From an uncultured Ruminococcus sp. (GTDB lineage: Bacteria; Bacillota; Clostridia; Oscillospirales; Acutalibacteraceae), in the NCBI GenBank assembly GCA_902765855.1, contig CACXBF010000001.1, positions 377,117-441,116 on the forward strand: a DNA stretch of 64,000 nucleotides, read 5' to 3'. How positions within the stretch are numbered: the first letter of the stretch is position 1; each line of letters begins with the position of its first letter. Of the stretch, positions 1 to 9,734 are shown in pieces. A program made the position numbers and the translations under genes. The notes under the pieces are model-generated. The model ran no database searches and had not been told where the DNA came from. It saw only the letters and a program-made list of their open reading frames with translations.

Positions 1-1
1 T

Positions 2-529
2 AATGACGAAGTTCGTGTTAATGTCATTCATGGCGGCGTAGGTGCCATCAGAGAATCTGATGTTATGCTTGCATCTGCATCTAATGCGATTATCGTTGGC
101 TTTAATGTTCGTCCGGACCCGGTTGCTGCTGAAAATGCAGAGCGTGATGGCGTTGATATGCGTCTTTATAGAGTTATCTATGACTGCATAGAGGAAATCC
201 AGTCCGCTATGAAGGGTATGCTTGCACCAAAGGTAAGAGAAGTTGAGCTTGGTAGAGTAGAGTGCCGTACAACCTACAAGATTACAAATGTCGGTATTGT
301 TGCGGGTTCTTATGTACTCTCAGGCAAGGCTGTAAGAGGTGCCGATGTTCGAGTAGTAAGAGATGGTATTGTCATAGCTGATGATAAGATTGCATCATTG
401 CAGAGATTTAAAGATTCCGTCAAGGAAGTTGCTGCTGGCTTTGAGTGCGGTATTACACTTGAGCGTTTCAGCGATTTGAAGGACGGCGATATTTTCGAGG
501 TTTACGAGATGCAGGAGTATACAGAATAA
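2..529 (+). CDS. infB: Translation initiation factor IF-2, C-terminal part (partial)
   Basis: The reading frame is open from the first bases of the window and ends at a TAA, so only the last ~175 residues are present. They match the end of IF-2: domain III ([15 protein letters not shown], then the [13 protein letters not shown] strand) and domain IV ([17 protein letters not shown], then [24 protein letters not shown]). Domain IV binds fMet-tRNA; the GTPase domain lies upstream of the window. rbfA follows 195 bases later, the usual infB-rbfA order. The missing N-terminus is due to the window edge, not to gene damage. The identification is secure. Confidence 0.96.
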   Translation, partial: NDEVRVNVIHGGVGAIRESDVMLASASNAIIVGFNVRPDPVAAENAERDGVDMRLYRVIYDCIEEIQSAMKGMLAPKVREVELGRVECRTTYKITNVGIVAGSYVLSGKAVRGADVRVVRDGIVIADDKIASLQRFKDSVKEVAAGFECGITLERFSDLKDGDIFEVYEMQEYTE

Positions 530-601
530 GTATATAATCTCACAGAATAATATACTCATTGAAAATTTATTATACAAAGTAATAACGGCAAATCGTTGTT
601 A

Positions 602-630
602 AAAAAGCGGTGGCAATAGCTGCCGCTTTC
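602..630. other. Intergenic hairpin between infB and rbfA
   Basis: AAAGCGG pairs with CCGCTTT around an inner GCA/TGC helix. An A-run lies on its left, so it resembles a terminator on the minus strand, but no minus-strand gene ends here. On the plus strand the T-run is short (TTTC), so at best it is a weak attenuator between infB and rbfA. Confidence 0.4.
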
Positions 631-693
631 GTGTAATAAAGATAATTTCAGATAGAAAAATAATAATTTAGTTTTAATTCGATGATTATTTCG

Positions 694-699
694 TATAAT
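694..699 (+). promoter_or_regulatory. Possible -10 box ahead of rbfA
   Basis: A perfect TATAAT lies 26 bases before the rbfA start, but no good -35 is visible 17 bases upstream. It may add transcripts for rbfA-nrnA-truB-ribF downstream of the infB hairpin. Confidence 0.35.
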
Positions 700-724
700 A
701 GAAATATGTAAGGAGGCTAAAATA

Positions 725-1087
725 ATGAAAAGCTTTAAATCAGTAAGAAATTCCGAAGATATTATGCGTGAACTTACTGCTATATTGAGAGAAATGAAAG
801 ACCCAAGACTTCATAATTCTCTTATAAGCATAGTAAGAGTTGATGTTTCGAGCGATGTTTCATACTGTAAGGTTTATATAAGCTCTATGAGCGGTATGGA
901 ATCCGCAAAGGAGGCTGTAAAGGCTCTTAAAAATGCTGCCGGCTATGTAAGAAGTGAACTGGGTTCAAGACTTACTCTTCGCCATGTTCCGGCATTGACT
1001 TTTATTGCAACAGATTCTATTGAATATAGTGCAAATATTAACAGAATTCTGAATGATGTAAAGGAAGATAAACATGATAACGCTTGA
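725..1087 (+). CDS. rbfA: Ribosome-binding factor A
   Basis: A 120-residue KH-like protein, the normal length for RbfA, which binds the 30S subunit during late 16S rRNA maturation and cold adaptation. The N-terminal stretch (REMKDPRLHNSLISIVRVDVS) and the C-terminal ELGSRLTLRHVPALTF followed by SIEYSANINRIL are typical. An AAGGAGG site (710-716) precedes the ATG. The 3' end overlaps the next gene by 14 bases, indicating translational coupling in an infB-rbfA-nrnA-truB-ribF cluster, a standard Firmicutes arrangement. Confidence 0.96.
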   Translation: MKSFKSVRNSEDIMRELTAILREMKDPRLHNSLISIVRVDVSSDVSYCKVYISSMSGMESAKEAVKALKNAAGYVRSELGSRLTLRHVPALTFIATDSIEYSANINRILNDVKEDKHDNA

Positions 1088-2024
1088 GTCTGCCGCTAAA
1101 ACTCTTTTATCTAAAGATAAAATTCTTATATTGACACACCGTTCTCCTGATGGTGATACTATCGGTTCGGGATATGCTCTTGCTATGGCATTGCGTAAGC
1201 TTGGTAAGAATGTTAAGGTCGATTGCACAGACCCGTTCCCTGATAAGTATTCATATTTTACTGATAAACTCGAAAAACTCGAATTTGACGAGGAATTTGT
1301 TGTCAGCGTTGATGTTGCAGACACAAAGCTTCTTGGTGAAAAACTTTCAGGCTACGCCGATAAGATAGACCTTTGCATAGACCATCATGGTTCAAATACT
1401 AAATTCGCAAAGGAATATTATGTTGAAGCCAGTGCCGCAGCCGCAGCACAGGTTATTGAAAAACTTATCAGACTTATGAATGTTGAATTTGATAAAGATA
1501 TAGCTAACGCCATTTATACAGGTATTACGACAGATACAGGTTGTTTCAGATATACAAATGTTACGGCAGAAACTCATAGAATTGCCGCAGATATGATAGA
1601 CTGTGGTGCGGAATCCGGTATGATTAACCGCCTTATGTTTGAAACAAAGTCACGCTCAAGGCTTGAAATAGAACGCAGAGTAATGGATTCTATGCAGTTT
1701 TATCTTGACGGAAGATGTGCAATAGTTTATGCAACTATTGATATGATGAAAGAATCCGGCGCTGTTGACAGTGATATGGAGGGAGTAGCCTCTTTGCCAA
1801 AACAGATAGAGGGAGTTATGGTTGGAATAACTCTTCGTGAAAAGAATAACGGCAAGTTTAAAGTTTCTGTAAGAACGACAGACGAAATTGATGCATCGAA
1901 TATTTGTGCAAATTTTGGCGGCGGCGGTCATAAGGCTGCTGCCGGCTGTATGATAACAGGTACGCTTAATGAATCTATAGAACAGATTGTAACAGTTGTC
2001 GGACAAGCATTAGAGGGTAAGTAA
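1074..2024 (+). CDS. nrnA: DHH-family phosphoesterase, NrnA-like (nanoRNase / pAp phosphatase)
   Basis: A 316-residue DHH/DHHA1 protein. Metal-binding motifs are visible: HRSPDGDT (residues ~22-28), SVDVADT (~80-86) and the family DHHGS (~103-107). The DHHA1 domain ends in GGGGHKAAAG (~283-292), which binds substrate. NrnA proteins degrade 2-5 nt RNAs and dephosphorylate 3'-phosphoadenosine 5'-phosphate in the cytoplasm. The start lies inside the end of rbfA, and the stop overlaps the truB start (TAATG). Placement between rbfA and truB is usual in Firmicutes. NrnA versus a c-di-AMP-acting DHH protein cannot be separated here; there is no membrane or PAS region, so GdpP is excluded. Confidence 0.9.
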   Translation: MITLESAAKTLLSKDKILILTHRSPDGDTIGSGYALAMALRKLGKNVKVDCTDPFPDKYSYFTDKLEKLEFDEEFVVSVDVADTKLLGEKLSGYADKIDLCIDHHGSNTKFAKEYYVEASAAAAAQVIEKLIRLMNVEFDKDIANAIYTGITTDTGCFRYTNVTAETHRIAADMIDCGAESGMINRLMFETKSRSRLEIERRVMDSMQFYLDGRCAIVYATIDMMKESGAVDSDMEGVASLPKQIEGVMVGITLREKNNGKFKVSVRTTDEIDASNICANFGGGGHKAAAGCMITGTLNESIEQIVTVVGQALEGK

Positions 2025-2920
2025 TGAATGGTATTATAGTTATAGATAAGGGCAATGGTTATACTTCCTTTGATGTTGTCGCCAAGATGAGAAGAATTTG
2101 CGGCGAAAAGAAAATCGGGCACACGGGAACGCTTGACCCTATGGCAACGGGCGTTCTACCTATTCTTATCGGAAATGCAACAAAAGCACAATCGCTTTTG
2201 CCTGAAAGCGATAAGGAATATGAAGCAACATTCAGTTTTGGAATTACTACTGATACGCTTGATATTACGGGCAAAATTATTTCACAGACAGAATCCAATG
2301 TTAAATTAGAGGACTTAGAAGCTGTTTTACCACAATTTCGTGGAAATATAATGCAGCTTCCGCCGATGTATTCGGCAGTTTCTAAGGATGGTGTACGCCT
2401 TTACGAGCTTGCAAGAAAAGGCTTGATTACAGAAAGAGAGGCTCGCCCTGTAACGGTTTATAAACTTGATTTATTAAATTTTGACGAACAACTTCAATCG
2501 GCAAAAATTATTGTTAAATGCTCTAAAGGCACATATATAAGAAGTATCTGTGACGATATAGGACAAACTCTTGGTTGTGGTGCGGTTATGACCTCGTTAA
2601 GACGAGTTACAGCTTGCGGATATACTCTTGATGACGCAATCACACTTGAGAAAGCAAAAGAACTTTCAGAAAATGGTATGCTTGAGGAATATCTTAAACC
2701 GACAGATAGCGTTTTTGCGTGTTATCCGTCGGTTAAGGTTACAGAGGCTCAAGCCATAAGGTTTAAAAATGGTGGTGGTCTTATGCTTTCGAGAACAGGT
2801 GTAGACGATAATTCCGAGAACGGAGCATATTATAGAGTTTATAATCCGAGTGATGTTTTTCTAGGCTTAGGATATGTAAACAAAGAAAAGGAAGAATTGA
2901 GCGTAAAAAAGCAATTTTGA
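2024..2920 (+). CDS. truB: tRNA pseudouridine(55) synthase
   Basis: 298 residues, normal for TruB, which converts U55 in the T-loop of tRNAs to pseudouridine. The catalytic Asp is D38 in HTGTLDPMATG. The substrate-contact motif MYSAVSKDGVRLYELAR and the later KCSKGTYIRSICDDIG are present, followed by RRVTACGY and a small C-terminal domain. The start overlaps the nrnA stop codon, so translation is coupled. ribF follows 15 bases later. Confidence 0.96.
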   Translation: MNGIIVIDKGNGYTSFDVVAKMRRICGEKKIGHTGTLDPMATGVLPILIGNATKAQSLLPESDKEYEATFSFGITTDTLDITGKIISQTESNVKLEDLEAVLPQFRGNIMQLPPMYSAVSKDGVRLYELARKGLITEREARPVTVYKLDLLNFDEQLQSAKIIVKCSKGTYIRSICDDIGQTLGCGAVMTSLRRVTACGYTLDDAITLEKAKELSENGMLEEYLKPTDSVFACYPSVKVTEAQAIRFKNGGGLMLSRTGVDDNSENGAYYRVYNPSDVFLGLGYVNKEKEELSVKKQF

Positions 2921-2935
2921 TATACGGGTGTTTTG

Positions 2936-3838
2936 ATGAAAATAGTTTATGATATAATTCCGTCTGAGAATGAAAGCTTTACAGCACTTGGTTTTTTTGA
3001 CGGAGTACATCTCGGACATAAAGATGTTATATGTACAGCAGTAGAAAATGCAAAGGCTCTTGGAGTAAAATCTTGCGTTCTGACATTTTCACGCAGACCT
3101 AAGAGTATTCTCACAGGTGAATCGGATATGTTTCTTACGACAAAATCCGAGAAAATACGTCTTATTGAGAGCTTAGGCATTGATTTGCTTTACATAGTCG
3201 ATTTCAAAGAAATGATGAGTTTTAGTGGCGAAGAATTTGTCAAAACGGTTCTTATTGATAATTTGAAATGCAAAGGCGTTGTCTGCGGTTTTAATTATCA
3301 TTTTGGAAAGGGCGGTAAATGCGATAGTAATATTCTTGCAAAAATATGTGGGAAGTATAATTGCCAAACCGTTTCAAGAGAGCCTATTCTTTATGAAGGC
3401 GAGTGTATAAGTTCAAGCCGAATAAGAAATTTACTGCAAGACGGCGATATTTTACCGGCAAATAAAATGCTTGGACATAAGTTCGGTTATTGTCTTGAAG
3501 TAGTTCATGGCAGACAGCTTGGCAGAACTATCGGAATACCGACTATAAATCAAACATTTCCGGAAAATTTCTGTTTGCCTAAATTTGGAGTTTATGCTTC
3601 ACTTGTTACGATAGACGACAAAGAATATCGTGGCGTTACTAATATCGGAGTTAAGCCTACAGTTGGCAGTGATAAGCCCGTTTCAGAGACTTGGATACTC
3701 GATTATTCAGGAGATCTTTATGGAAAGAAAGTAGATGTAAGATTGTTAGACTTCATTCGTGCAGAGAAGAAGTTTTCTTCAATATCAGATTTAAAGTGTC
3801 AGATTCTAAAAGATGGCGAAGTTGCAAAAATTATATAG
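2936..3838 (+). CDS. ribF: Bifunctional riboflavin kinase / FAD synthetase
   Basis: About 300 residues with the two usual domains. The N-terminal adenylyltransferase has GFFDGVHLGH (residues ~19-28) and ISSSRIRNLLQDG; the C-terminal flavokinase has HGRQLGRTIGIPTIN, GVYAS and GVTNIGVKPTV. The protein makes FMN and then FAD from riboflavin. An in-frame TTG at 2933 directly precedes the ATG at 2936; the ATG is preferred. It is the last gene of the rbfA-truB cluster and is followed by two hairpins. Confidence 0.95.
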   Translation: MKIVYDIIPSENESFTALGFFDGVHLGHKDVICTAVENAKALGVKSCVLTFSRRPKSILTGESDMFLTTKSEKIRLIESLGIDLLYIVDFKEMMSFSGEEFVKTVLIDNLKCKGVVCGFNYHFGKGGKCDSNILAKICGKYNCQTVSREPILYEGECISSSRIRNLLQDGDILPANKMLGHKFGYCLEVVHGRQLGRTIGIPTINQTFPENFCLPKFGVYASLVTIDDKEYRGVTNIGVKPTVGSDKPVSETWILDYSGDLYGKKVDVRLLDFIRAEKKFSSISDLKCQILKDGEVAKII

Positions 3839-3850
3839 TAACAAGGCAAA

Positions 3851-3895
3851 TCGGATATTCTGTATAAAATAAACAGCAGAATATCCGATATCATT
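3851..3895 (+). terminator. Terminator-like hairpin after ribF
   Basis: TCGGATATTCTG (3851-3862) pairs perfectly with CAGAATATCCGA (3877-3888), followed by the moderately T-rich TATCATTTTAT. It sits 12 bases after the ribF stop and likely ends the rbfA-ribF transcript. Confidence 0.6.
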
Positions 3896-3945
3896 TTATG
3901 TGTGAAAAATATCATTTAAATTGATTATTAAATTTTAGAATATAG

Positions 3946-3981
3946 GCCTTTCGAAAATTGACTTTTTGAAAGGCTTAATTT
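3946..3981 (+). terminator. Second hairpin in the ribF-rpsL gap
   Basis: GCCTTTC (3946-3952) pairs with GAAAGGC (3968-3974), followed by TTAATTT. It could be a back-up terminator. The rest of the 3839-4191 gap holds the str promoter and leader; no gene is seen. Confidence 0.45.
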
Positions 3982-4024
3982 ATGTAAAGCTTAAGAAAAA
4001 TCTTAATTTGAGGCAGATTAGTGC

Positions 4025-4054
4025 TTGACAAAATATGTTTGGCTGTGTTAAAAT
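4025..4054 (+). promoter_or_regulatory. str operon promoter
   Basis: TTGACA (4025-4030), an 18-base spacer and TAAAAT (4049-4054) form a strong sigma-A promoter, giving a leader of ~130 bases ahead of rpsL. Confidence 0.75.
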
Positions 4055-4191
4055 CATAAATTGTGGGCGACTATTGTTTGCCGACTGAAATCTGGAAAAT
4101 GAAATTCCGATTTTCGCATATTTTGCTTGTTATAGGGCTATAATAACTAAGCTCTTTAACATATATATTTTGAGCAAGGAGGTGGATTTGA

Positions 4192-4617
4192 TTGCCAACA
4201 TTTAACCAATTGGTACGCAAGGGCAGAGAGGTTTCTGAAAAGAAAGCTAAGGCTCCTGCACTCCGTAAAGGCTGGAACTCTAAGAAGCGTGTAGCTATTG
4301 ACCAAAACTCCCCACAAAAGAGAGGCGTTTGCACAGCAGTTAAGACAGCTACTCCTAAGAAGCCTAACTCAGCTCTCAGAAAGATTGCCAGAGTAAGACT
4401 TTCTAACGGTATCGAAGTTACTTCCTACATCCCAGGTGTAGGTCATAACCTTCAGGAGCACAGCGTCGTTCTCATCAGAGGCGGACGTGTAAAGGACCTT
4501 CCTGGTGTTCGTTACCACATTATCAGAGGTACGCTTGACGCACAGGGCGTTGCAAAGCGTATGCAGTCCCGTTCTAAGTATGGCGCAAAGCGTCCAAAGG
4601 CTGGAGCTGCAAAATAA
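4192..4617 (+). CDS. rpsL: 30S ribosomal protein S12
   Basis: 141 residues from a TTG start; AAGGAGGTGG at 4177-4186 decides the start. Signature sequences are [30 protein letters not shown], the decoding-loop region [12 protein letters not shown] and the basic tail KYGAKRPK. S12 lines the decoding centre and is the usual site of streptomycin-resistance changes. First gene of the str cluster rpsL-rpsG-fusA-tuf. Confidence 0.98.
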   Translation: MPTFNQLVRKGREVSEKKAKAPALRKGWNSKKRVAIDQNSPQKRGVCTAVKTATPKKPNSALRKIARVRLSNGIEVTSYIPGVGHNLQEHSVVLIRGGRVKDLPGVRYHIIRGTLDAQGVAKRMQSRSKYGAKRPKAGAAK

Positions 4618-4672
4618 TTTCGCATAGAGCGAAAGAAAATTCTCTAAGGATAAATGTTTAATTGATTATGCA

Positions 4673-4707
4673 ATACAGAGATGTATTTTTATATATAGCC
4701 TCTGTAT
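4673..4707 (+). other. Intercistronic hairpin between rpsL and rpsG
   Basis: ATACAGAG (4673-4680) pairs with CTCTGTAT (4700-4707) in the transcribed 156-base rpsL-rpsG spacer. In E. coli the equivalent spacer is the S7 feedback site; whether this one is used that way is inference only. Confidence 0.4.
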
Positions 4708-4773
4708 GGCAAACGGAAGAACAAAATCCTTTCGAGTACCTAAGAATTCATCATTATGAAGGAGGGAAGTAAA

Positions 4774-5244
4774 GTGCCAAGAAGAGGTCAAATTGCTAAG
4801 AGAGATGTCCTGCCTGATCCAGTGTATAACTCAAAGCTCGTCACTCGTCTTATCAATAACATCATGTATGACGGAAAGAAGGGTGTTTCCCAGAAAATCG
4901 TTTACGGTGCTTTTGATATTATTTCCGAGAAGACAGGCAAGGAGCCATTAGAGGTTTTTGAGCAGGCTATGGAAAACGTTATGCCTTCTTTGGAGGTTAA
5001 GGCTCGCCGTGTTGGTGGTGCTACCTATCAGGTACCTATCGAGGTTTCACCTGAGAGAAGACAGACACTCGGTCTTCGTTGGATTGCTAAGTATTCAAGA
5101 CTTAGATCTGAAAAGACAATGAGAGAAAGACTTGCCGGAGAAATCCTTGATGCTGTCAACGGAACCGGCGGTGCTGCTAAGAAGCGTGAGGATACTCACA
5201 AGATGGCAGAAGCAAACAGAGCTTTCGCACATTACAGATGGTAA
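4774..5244 (+). CDS. rpsG: 30S ribosomal protein S7
   Basis: 156 residues from a GTG start at 4774. AAGGAGGG (4759-4766) lies just ahead, and the upstream in-frame ATG at 4756 overlaps that ribosome site, so the longer form is rejected. The protein opens with the family [16 protein letters not shown] and has [16 protein letters not shown] and the C-terminal [15 protein letters not shown]7 nucleates assembly of the 30S head and contacts the E-site tRNA. Confidence 0.97.
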   Translation: MPRRGQIAKRDVLPDPVYNSKLVTRLINNIMYDGKKGVSQKIVYGAFDIISEKTGKEPLEVFEQAMENVMPSLEVKARRVGGATYQVPIEVSPERRQTLGLRWIAKYSRLRSEKTMRERLAGEILDAVNGTGGAAKKREDTHKMAEANRAFAHYRW

Positions 5245-5334
5245 TTGCGTACTCTATTCGGCTTAATATCCGCAAGCTGAGGACAGTATGCGTAAGCAGA
5301 AGGCTTACGACAAAACATTAAGGAGGATACAAAG

Positions 5335-7434
5335 ATGGCAAGACAAGTTTCACTTGAAATGACTCGTAATATCGGCATCATGGCTCATATCGATGCTGGT
5401 AAAACAACAACAACAGAACGTATCCTTTTCTACACCGGTATCAACCATAAAATCGGCGAGACTCATGATGGCTCTGCTACTATGGACTGGATGGTACAGG
5501 AGCAGGAAAGAGGTATTACAATTACATCTGCTGCTACTACTTGCTTCTGGAGCGGAAGCAACCACGATAAGGGTAAGCACAGAATCAATATCATAGACAC
5601 CCCAGGACACGTTGACTTTACAGTTGAAGTTGAGCGTTCTTTGAGAGTTCTTGACGGCTCTGTAACAGTTCTTTGTGCAAAGGGTGGCGTTGAGCCTCAG
5701 TCCGAAACTGTTTGGAGACAGGCTGACAAATATGGCGTTCCACGTATGGTATATGTCAATAAGATGGATATCATGGGTGCGGACTTCTACCGTGTTGTAG
5801 AAATGATGAAGGATCGCCTTAAGTGTAATGCTGTTCCAATTCAGCTTCCTATCGGTGCTGAGGATACTTTTAAGGGTATTATCGACCTCGTAGAGATGAA
5901 GGCTGATGTCTATTATGATGAGATGGGCCAGGATATGAAGGTTGAGGAAATCCCTGAAGATATGAAGGAGCTTGCTGACAAATACAGAAGCGAGCTTATC
6001 GAGCATGTTGTAGAGCAGGACGAAGAACTTCTTGAGAAGTATCTCGAGGGCGAAGAGCCAACAACAGAGCAAATCAAGAGAGTTATCCGTGAATCTACAA
6101 TCGCTAACAATATGGTTCCGGTTACATGCGGAACTTCTTATAGAAATAAGGGCGTACAGAAGCTTCTCGACGCTATTGTCGATTATATGCCTTCTCCTGT
6201 TGATGTTCCTGCTATCAAGGGTATCAATCCTGATACTGAGGAAGAAGTAGAGCGTCCTTCATCTGATACAGAGCCATTTGCAGCTCTTGCATTTAAGATT
6301 GCTACTGACCCATATGTTGGTAAGCTTTGCTTCTTTAGAGTTTATTCAGGTACATTGAACGCAGGTTCAAATGTATATAACTCTACAAAGGGCAATACAG
6401 AGCGTATCGGTCGTATTCTTCAAATGCACGCTAACCACAGACAGGATATCGAAACAGTTTATGCAGGTGACATCGCAGCTGCTGTTGGTCTTAAGAACAC
6501 AACAACTGGTGATACACTTTGCGTAGAAAGTGATCCGGTTATCCTCGAATCTATGGAATTCCCAGATCCAGTTATCCGTGTTGCTATCGAGCCTAAGACT
6601 AAGGCTGGCCAGGAGAAGATGGGCATTGCTCTTGCAAAGCTTGCAGAAGAAGACCCAACATTCAAGGCTTATACAGACGAAGAAACAGGACAAACTATCA
6701 TCGCTGGTATGGGTGAGCTTCACCTCGAAATCATCGTAGACAGACTTCTCCGTGAGTTTAAGGTTGAAGCTAATATCGGTAAACCACAGGTTGCATACAA
6801 GGAAACAATCCGCACAACAGCAGAAGTTGATGAGAAGTATGCAAGACAGTCCGGTGGTAAAGGACAGTATGGTCACGTTAAGATTAGAATTGAGCCGAAC
6901 CCAGGCAAGGGCTATGAGTTCGTCAATGCAATCGTTGGTGGTGCTATTCCTAAGGAATATATCCCAGCAGTTGACCAAGGTATCCAGGGCGCTATGCTTT
7001 CGGGTGTTCTTGCAAACTATAATGTTGTTGATGTTAAGGTTACACTTTATGATGGTTCTTATCATGAAGTTGACTCTTCAGAAATGGCATTTAAGATTGC
7101 CGGTTCTATGGCATTCAAGTCAGCTATGAGAAAGGCAGACCCTGTTCTTCTCGAGCCGATTATGAAGGTTACAGTTATCGTTCCAGAGGAATACATGGGC
7201 GATGTTATCGGCGACCTTAACTCCCGCCGTGGTATGATCCAGGGCATGGAGGCAGTTGCAGGTGCACAAAGAATCAACGCTATGGTTCCACTTTCTCAGA
7301 TGTTCGGTTACGCTACTGATATGCGTTCTAAGACACAGGGCCGTGGTCAGTATGTTATGGAGCCAAGCAACTATGCAGAAGTTCCAAAGAGCATTGCTGA
7401 GGAAATTATGTCCGCAAGAAATAAAAAGGATTAA
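5335..7434 (+). CDS. fusA: Elongation factor G
   Basis: 699 residues, full length. GTPase motifs: [13 protein letters not shown] (P-loop, residues 17-29), RGITITSA (switch I), DTPGHVDF (G3) and NKMD (G4). Domain IV shows [20 protein letters not shown] and domain V shows the [12 protein letters not shown] loop. EF-G drives translocation and, with ribosome recycling factor, subunit splitting. An AAGGAGG site precedes the ATG. Codon choice is biased as expected for a highly expressed gene. Confidence 0.98.
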   Translation: MARQVSLEMTRNIGIMAHIDAGKTTTTERILFYTGINHKIGETHDGSATMDWMVQEQERGITITSAATTCFWSGSNHDKGKHRINIIDTPGHVDFTVEVERSLRVLDGSVTVLCAKGGVEPQSETVWRQADKYGVPRMVYVNKMDIMGADFYRVVEMMKDRLKCNAVPIQLPIGAEDTFKGIIDLVEMKADVYYDEMGQDMKVEEIPEDMKELADKYRSELIEHVVEQDEELLEKYLEGEEPTTEQIKRVIRESTIANNMVPVTCGTSYRNKGVQKLLDAIVDYMPSPVDVPAIKGINPDTEEEVERPSSDTEPFAALAFKIATDPYVGKLCFFRVYSGTLNAGSNVYNSTKGNTERIGRILQMHANHRQDIETVYAGDIAAAVGLKNTTTGDTLCVESDPVILESMEFPDPVIRVAIEPKTKAGQEKMGIALAKLAEEDPTFKAYTDEETGQTIIAGMGELHLEIIVDRLLREFKVEANIGKPQVAYKETIRTTAEVDEKYARQSGGKGQYGHVKIRIEPNPGKGYEFVNAIVGGAIPKEYIPAVDQGIQGAMLSGVLANYNVVDVKVTLYDGSYHEVDSSEMAFKIAGSMAFKSAMRKADPVLLEPIMKVTVIVPEEYMGDVIGDLNSRRGMIQGMEAVAGAQRINAMVPLSQMFGYATDMRSKTQGRGQYVMEPSNYAEVPKSIAEEIMSARNKKD

Positions 7435-7470
7435 TTTTGTGTAAATTTTAGTCTATTTTTATTAAAACAC

Positions 7471-7499
7471 TTGCATTTCTCGTGATTTATTGGTAAAAT
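7471..7499 (+). promoter_or_regulatory. tuf promoter
   Basis: TTGCAT (7471-7476), 17-base spacer, TAAAAT (7494-7499). It gives tuf its own transcription start in addition to read-through from fusA. Confidence 0.65.
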
Positions 7500-7554
7500 G
7501 AATCCAATATGCAAATGCAGTGTATTATATTTATAGTATAGGAGGAAAATTCAA

Positions 7555-8757
7555 ATGGCAAAGGAAAAATTTGAAAGAAACAAACCGCATATTAACATCG
7601 GTACTATCGGCCACGTTGACCACGGTAAGACAACTCTTACTGCTGCTATCACTAAGGTTCTTAACCTCGAAGGCGATGCAGATTTCGTTGACTACGCTAA
7701 CATCGACAGCGCTCCAGAAGAGAGAGCTCGTGGTATCACAATCAACACAGCACACGTTGAGTATGAAACAGACAAGCGTCACTACGCTCACGTTGACTGC
7801 CCAGGACATGCTGACTACGTTAAGAACATGATTACTGGTGCTGCTCAGATGGACGGTGCTATCCTCGTTGTTTCAGCTGCTGATGGTCCTATGCCACAGA
7901 CAAGAGAGCACATCCTTCTTGCTCGTCAGGTTGGTGTTCCTTACATCGTTGTATTCATGAACAAGACTGACCAAGTTGACGATCCAGAGCTTCTCGAGCT
8001 CGTTGAGATGGAAATTCGTGAGCTCCTTAACGAGTATGACTTCCCAGGCGATGATACACCTATCATCAAGGGTTCTGCATACCTCGCTCTTACTTCTACT
8101 TCTACAGATCCTAACGCTGAAGAGTACAAGTGCATCCGTGAGCTTATGGACGCTGTTGATGAGTATATCCCAACTCCTGAGCGTAAGAGTGACCTTCCTT
8201 TCCTTATGCCTGTTGAAGACGTATTCACAATCACAGGTCGTGGTACTGTTGCAACTGGTAGAGTTGAAAGAGGTACACTTAAGATGTCTGAGGAAGTTGA
8301 AATCGTTGGTCTTACAGACGAGAAGAGAACAACTGTTGTTACAGGTATCGAAATGTTCAGAAAGCTTCTCGACTTCGCTGAGGCTGGTGACAACATCGGT
8401 GTTCTTCTCCGTGGTATTCAGAGAACTGATATCGAAAGAGGTCAGGTTCTTGCAAAGCCAGGCACAATTCACCCACACACAAAGTTCAAGGGTCATGTTT
8501 ACGTCTTGACAAAGGATGAAGGCGGCCGTCATACACCATTCTTCAACAACTATCGTCCACAGTTCTATTTCAGAACAACAGACGTTACAGGTACAATCTC
8601 TCTTCCAGAGGGCACAGAGATGTGCATGCCTGGCGATAACGTTGATATGGATGTTGAGCTTATCACACCTATCGCTATCGAAGAAGGCCTCCGTTTCGCT
8701 ATCCGTGAGGGTGGTAGAACAGTTGGTTCAGGCGTTGTTTCTGCTATCAACGAATAA
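7555..8757 (+). CDS. tuf: Elongation factor Tu
   Basis: 400 residues. GTPase motifs [13 protein letters not shown] (19-31), DCPGHADY and NKTD; the effector region is [14 protein letters not shown]. Domains 2 and 3 are complete ([16 protein letters not shown], then [22 protein letters not shown]). EF-Tu delivers aminoacyl-tRNA to the ribosome. GGAGG precedes the ATG, and a strong terminator follows. Confidence 0.98.
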   Translation: MAKEKFERNKPHINIGTIGHVDHGKTTLTAAITKVLNLEGDADFVDYANIDSAPEERARGITINTAHVEYETDKRHYAHVDCPGHADYVKNMITGAAQMDGAILVVSAADGPMPQTREHILLARQVGVPYIVVFMNKTDQVDDPELLELVEMEIRELLNEYDFPGDDTPIIKGSAYLALTSTSTDPNAEEYKCIRELMDAVDEYIPTPERKSDLPFLMPVEDVFTITGRGTVATGRVERGTLKMSEEVEIVGLTDEKRTTVVTGIEMFRKLLDFAEAGDNIGVLLRGIQRTDIERGQVLAKPGTIHPHTKFKGHVYVLTKDEGGRHTPFFNNYRPQFYFRTTDVTGTISLPEGTEMCMPGDNVDMDVELITPIAIEEGLRFAIREGGRTVGSGVVSAINE

Positions 8758-8790
8758 TTTAAATTATTAAAATTTTAAATTTTTCATAAA

Positions 8791-8826
8791 AAATACCCGT
8801 CAGGAAACTGGCGGGTATTTTTGTTG
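8791..8826. terminator. Bidirectional terminator between tuf and the convergent small gene
   Basis: AAATACCCG and CGGGTATTT flank an inner CAG/CTG helix. A-runs and T-runs on both sides allow termination of tuf on the plus strand and of the 8830 gene on the minus strand. Confidence 0.85.
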
Positions 8827-8829
8827 TCT

Positions 8830-9156
8830 TTAAGTATTTTTAGCAACTTGTGCTAAAGTCGGAGAACTGATAATTTCAATCCCAAAGCGTTCACAAATTT
8901 TGTTGCAAAGTATGCGTGTTTCATCGTCCATACCTTTATCAAGGCATATTATATGATGATTTTCTGATGACCAGTTTGCTCTTTCGTATGCACAGCGAAT
9001 GCGATATTCAATATTTTCGCAATGTCCCTTAATAGGAATGACGGTTATAATTTCTCCATCGTCATATTTTAAGAGCCACATAATAATTTTTTTTACAATA
9101 CTTACAAGCCCCAAAATGCTCAATATTATGAATAAAACTATGAATAGCTCTTGCAT
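8830..9156 (-). CDS. Small membrane-anchored protein of unknown function
   Basis: 108 residues from an ATG preceded by GGGTGG; an in-frame GTG three codons upstream overlaps that site. Residues ~2-28 form one hydrophobic segment, followed by a soluble domain (~75 residues) with short beta-like stretches (DGEIITVIPIKGHCENIEYRI) and two cysteines in the ILCNKICERFG region. No enzyme motif is recognised. The topology suggests one N-terminal anchor with a cytoplasmic domain. It is transcribed towards tuf and shares its terminator. Real coding is supported by the ribosome site and a membrane-protein composition; the function is not known to me. Confidence 0.65.
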   Translation of the reverse strand: MQELFIVLFIILSILGLVSIVKKIIMWLLKYDDGEIITVIPIKGHCENIEYRIRCAYERANWSSENHHIICLDKGMDDETRILCNKICERFGIEIISSPTLAQVAKNT

Positions 9157-9201
9157 ATTTACCACCCATAGCTATAATATTCAGTTTTACATATGAGGTG
9201 C

Positions 9202-9233
9202 AAAAAACCGAGAACCCATATGGATTCCCGGTT
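9202..9233 (-). terminator. Terminator after the 9314 gene
   Basis: On the minus strand AACCGGGAATCC pairs with GGGTTCTCGGTT (two G-U pairs), followed by six Ts, about 80 bases after the stop codon. Confidence 0.75.
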
Positions 9234-9313
9234 AATTAATTTTTTATCAAAAATATTGATATTTTGATTTATATTACTTTAATATATAGATACATTATAT
9301 TTGCTATTTTATC

Positions 9314-9694
9314 TTATTCATTATCATTTTTGTTATATTCAGATATTTCTTTAAGAAATTCTTTAGATACAAAATACGGTGAATTAGGATCATCTAATTT
9401 ATCTATAAGAATCGAATCACCGTCTTTTTCTAATATGCAGAATTTATCACCTACTGCAAAGTCTACATTTTCATCACTCTTGCTTTCTTTTGTAACTATA
9501 TATTCAGATGCATTACTAATATTTTTTTCATGTTCCTTATTCTTTTTGAATACTTTATATGCCTTTTTACCTCCAGCTTCTATAGCACGAAAAACTGCAT
9601 ATCCACCAACTGCAGTAATGCCCAAAAGTTGAAATGGTCCACCGACTTTTTTTGATAATGTAGTAATCCATTGGTAAGCACCAAGATTGCTCAT
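9314..9694 (-). CDS. Hypothetical protein with one membrane-like segment
   Basis: 126 residues. Residues ~17-36 (GGPFQLLGITAVGGYAVFRA) are weakly hydrophobic and Gly-rich, followed by a Lys-rich stretch. The C-terminal domain (~65 residues) has alternating short beta segments (VDFAVGDKFCILEKDGDSILIDKL). AGGAA precedes the ATG and a clear terminator follows. I recognise no family. It lies 40 bases downstream of metK on the same strand and could be co-transcribed with it, as no terminator is visible between them. Confidence 0.55.
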   Translation of the reverse strand: MSNLGAYQWITTLSKKVGGPFQLLGITAVGGYAVFRAIEAGGKKAYKVFKKNKEHEKNISNASEYIVTKESKSDENVDFAVGDKFCILEKDGDSILIDKLDDPNSPYFVSKEFLKEISEYNKNDNE

Positions 9695-9734
9695 GAAATA
9701 TTCCTCTTTATTTTATTACTGTGTTTTCTAAAGA

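Noticed and set aside
5350..6072. 240-codon minus-strand open frame
   Set aside because: Antisense shadow of fusA with no recognisable domain.
6367..7065. 232-codon minus-strand open frame
   Set aside because: Antisense shadow of fusA.
7873..8532. 219-codon minus-strand open frame
   Set aside because: Antisense shadow of tuf.
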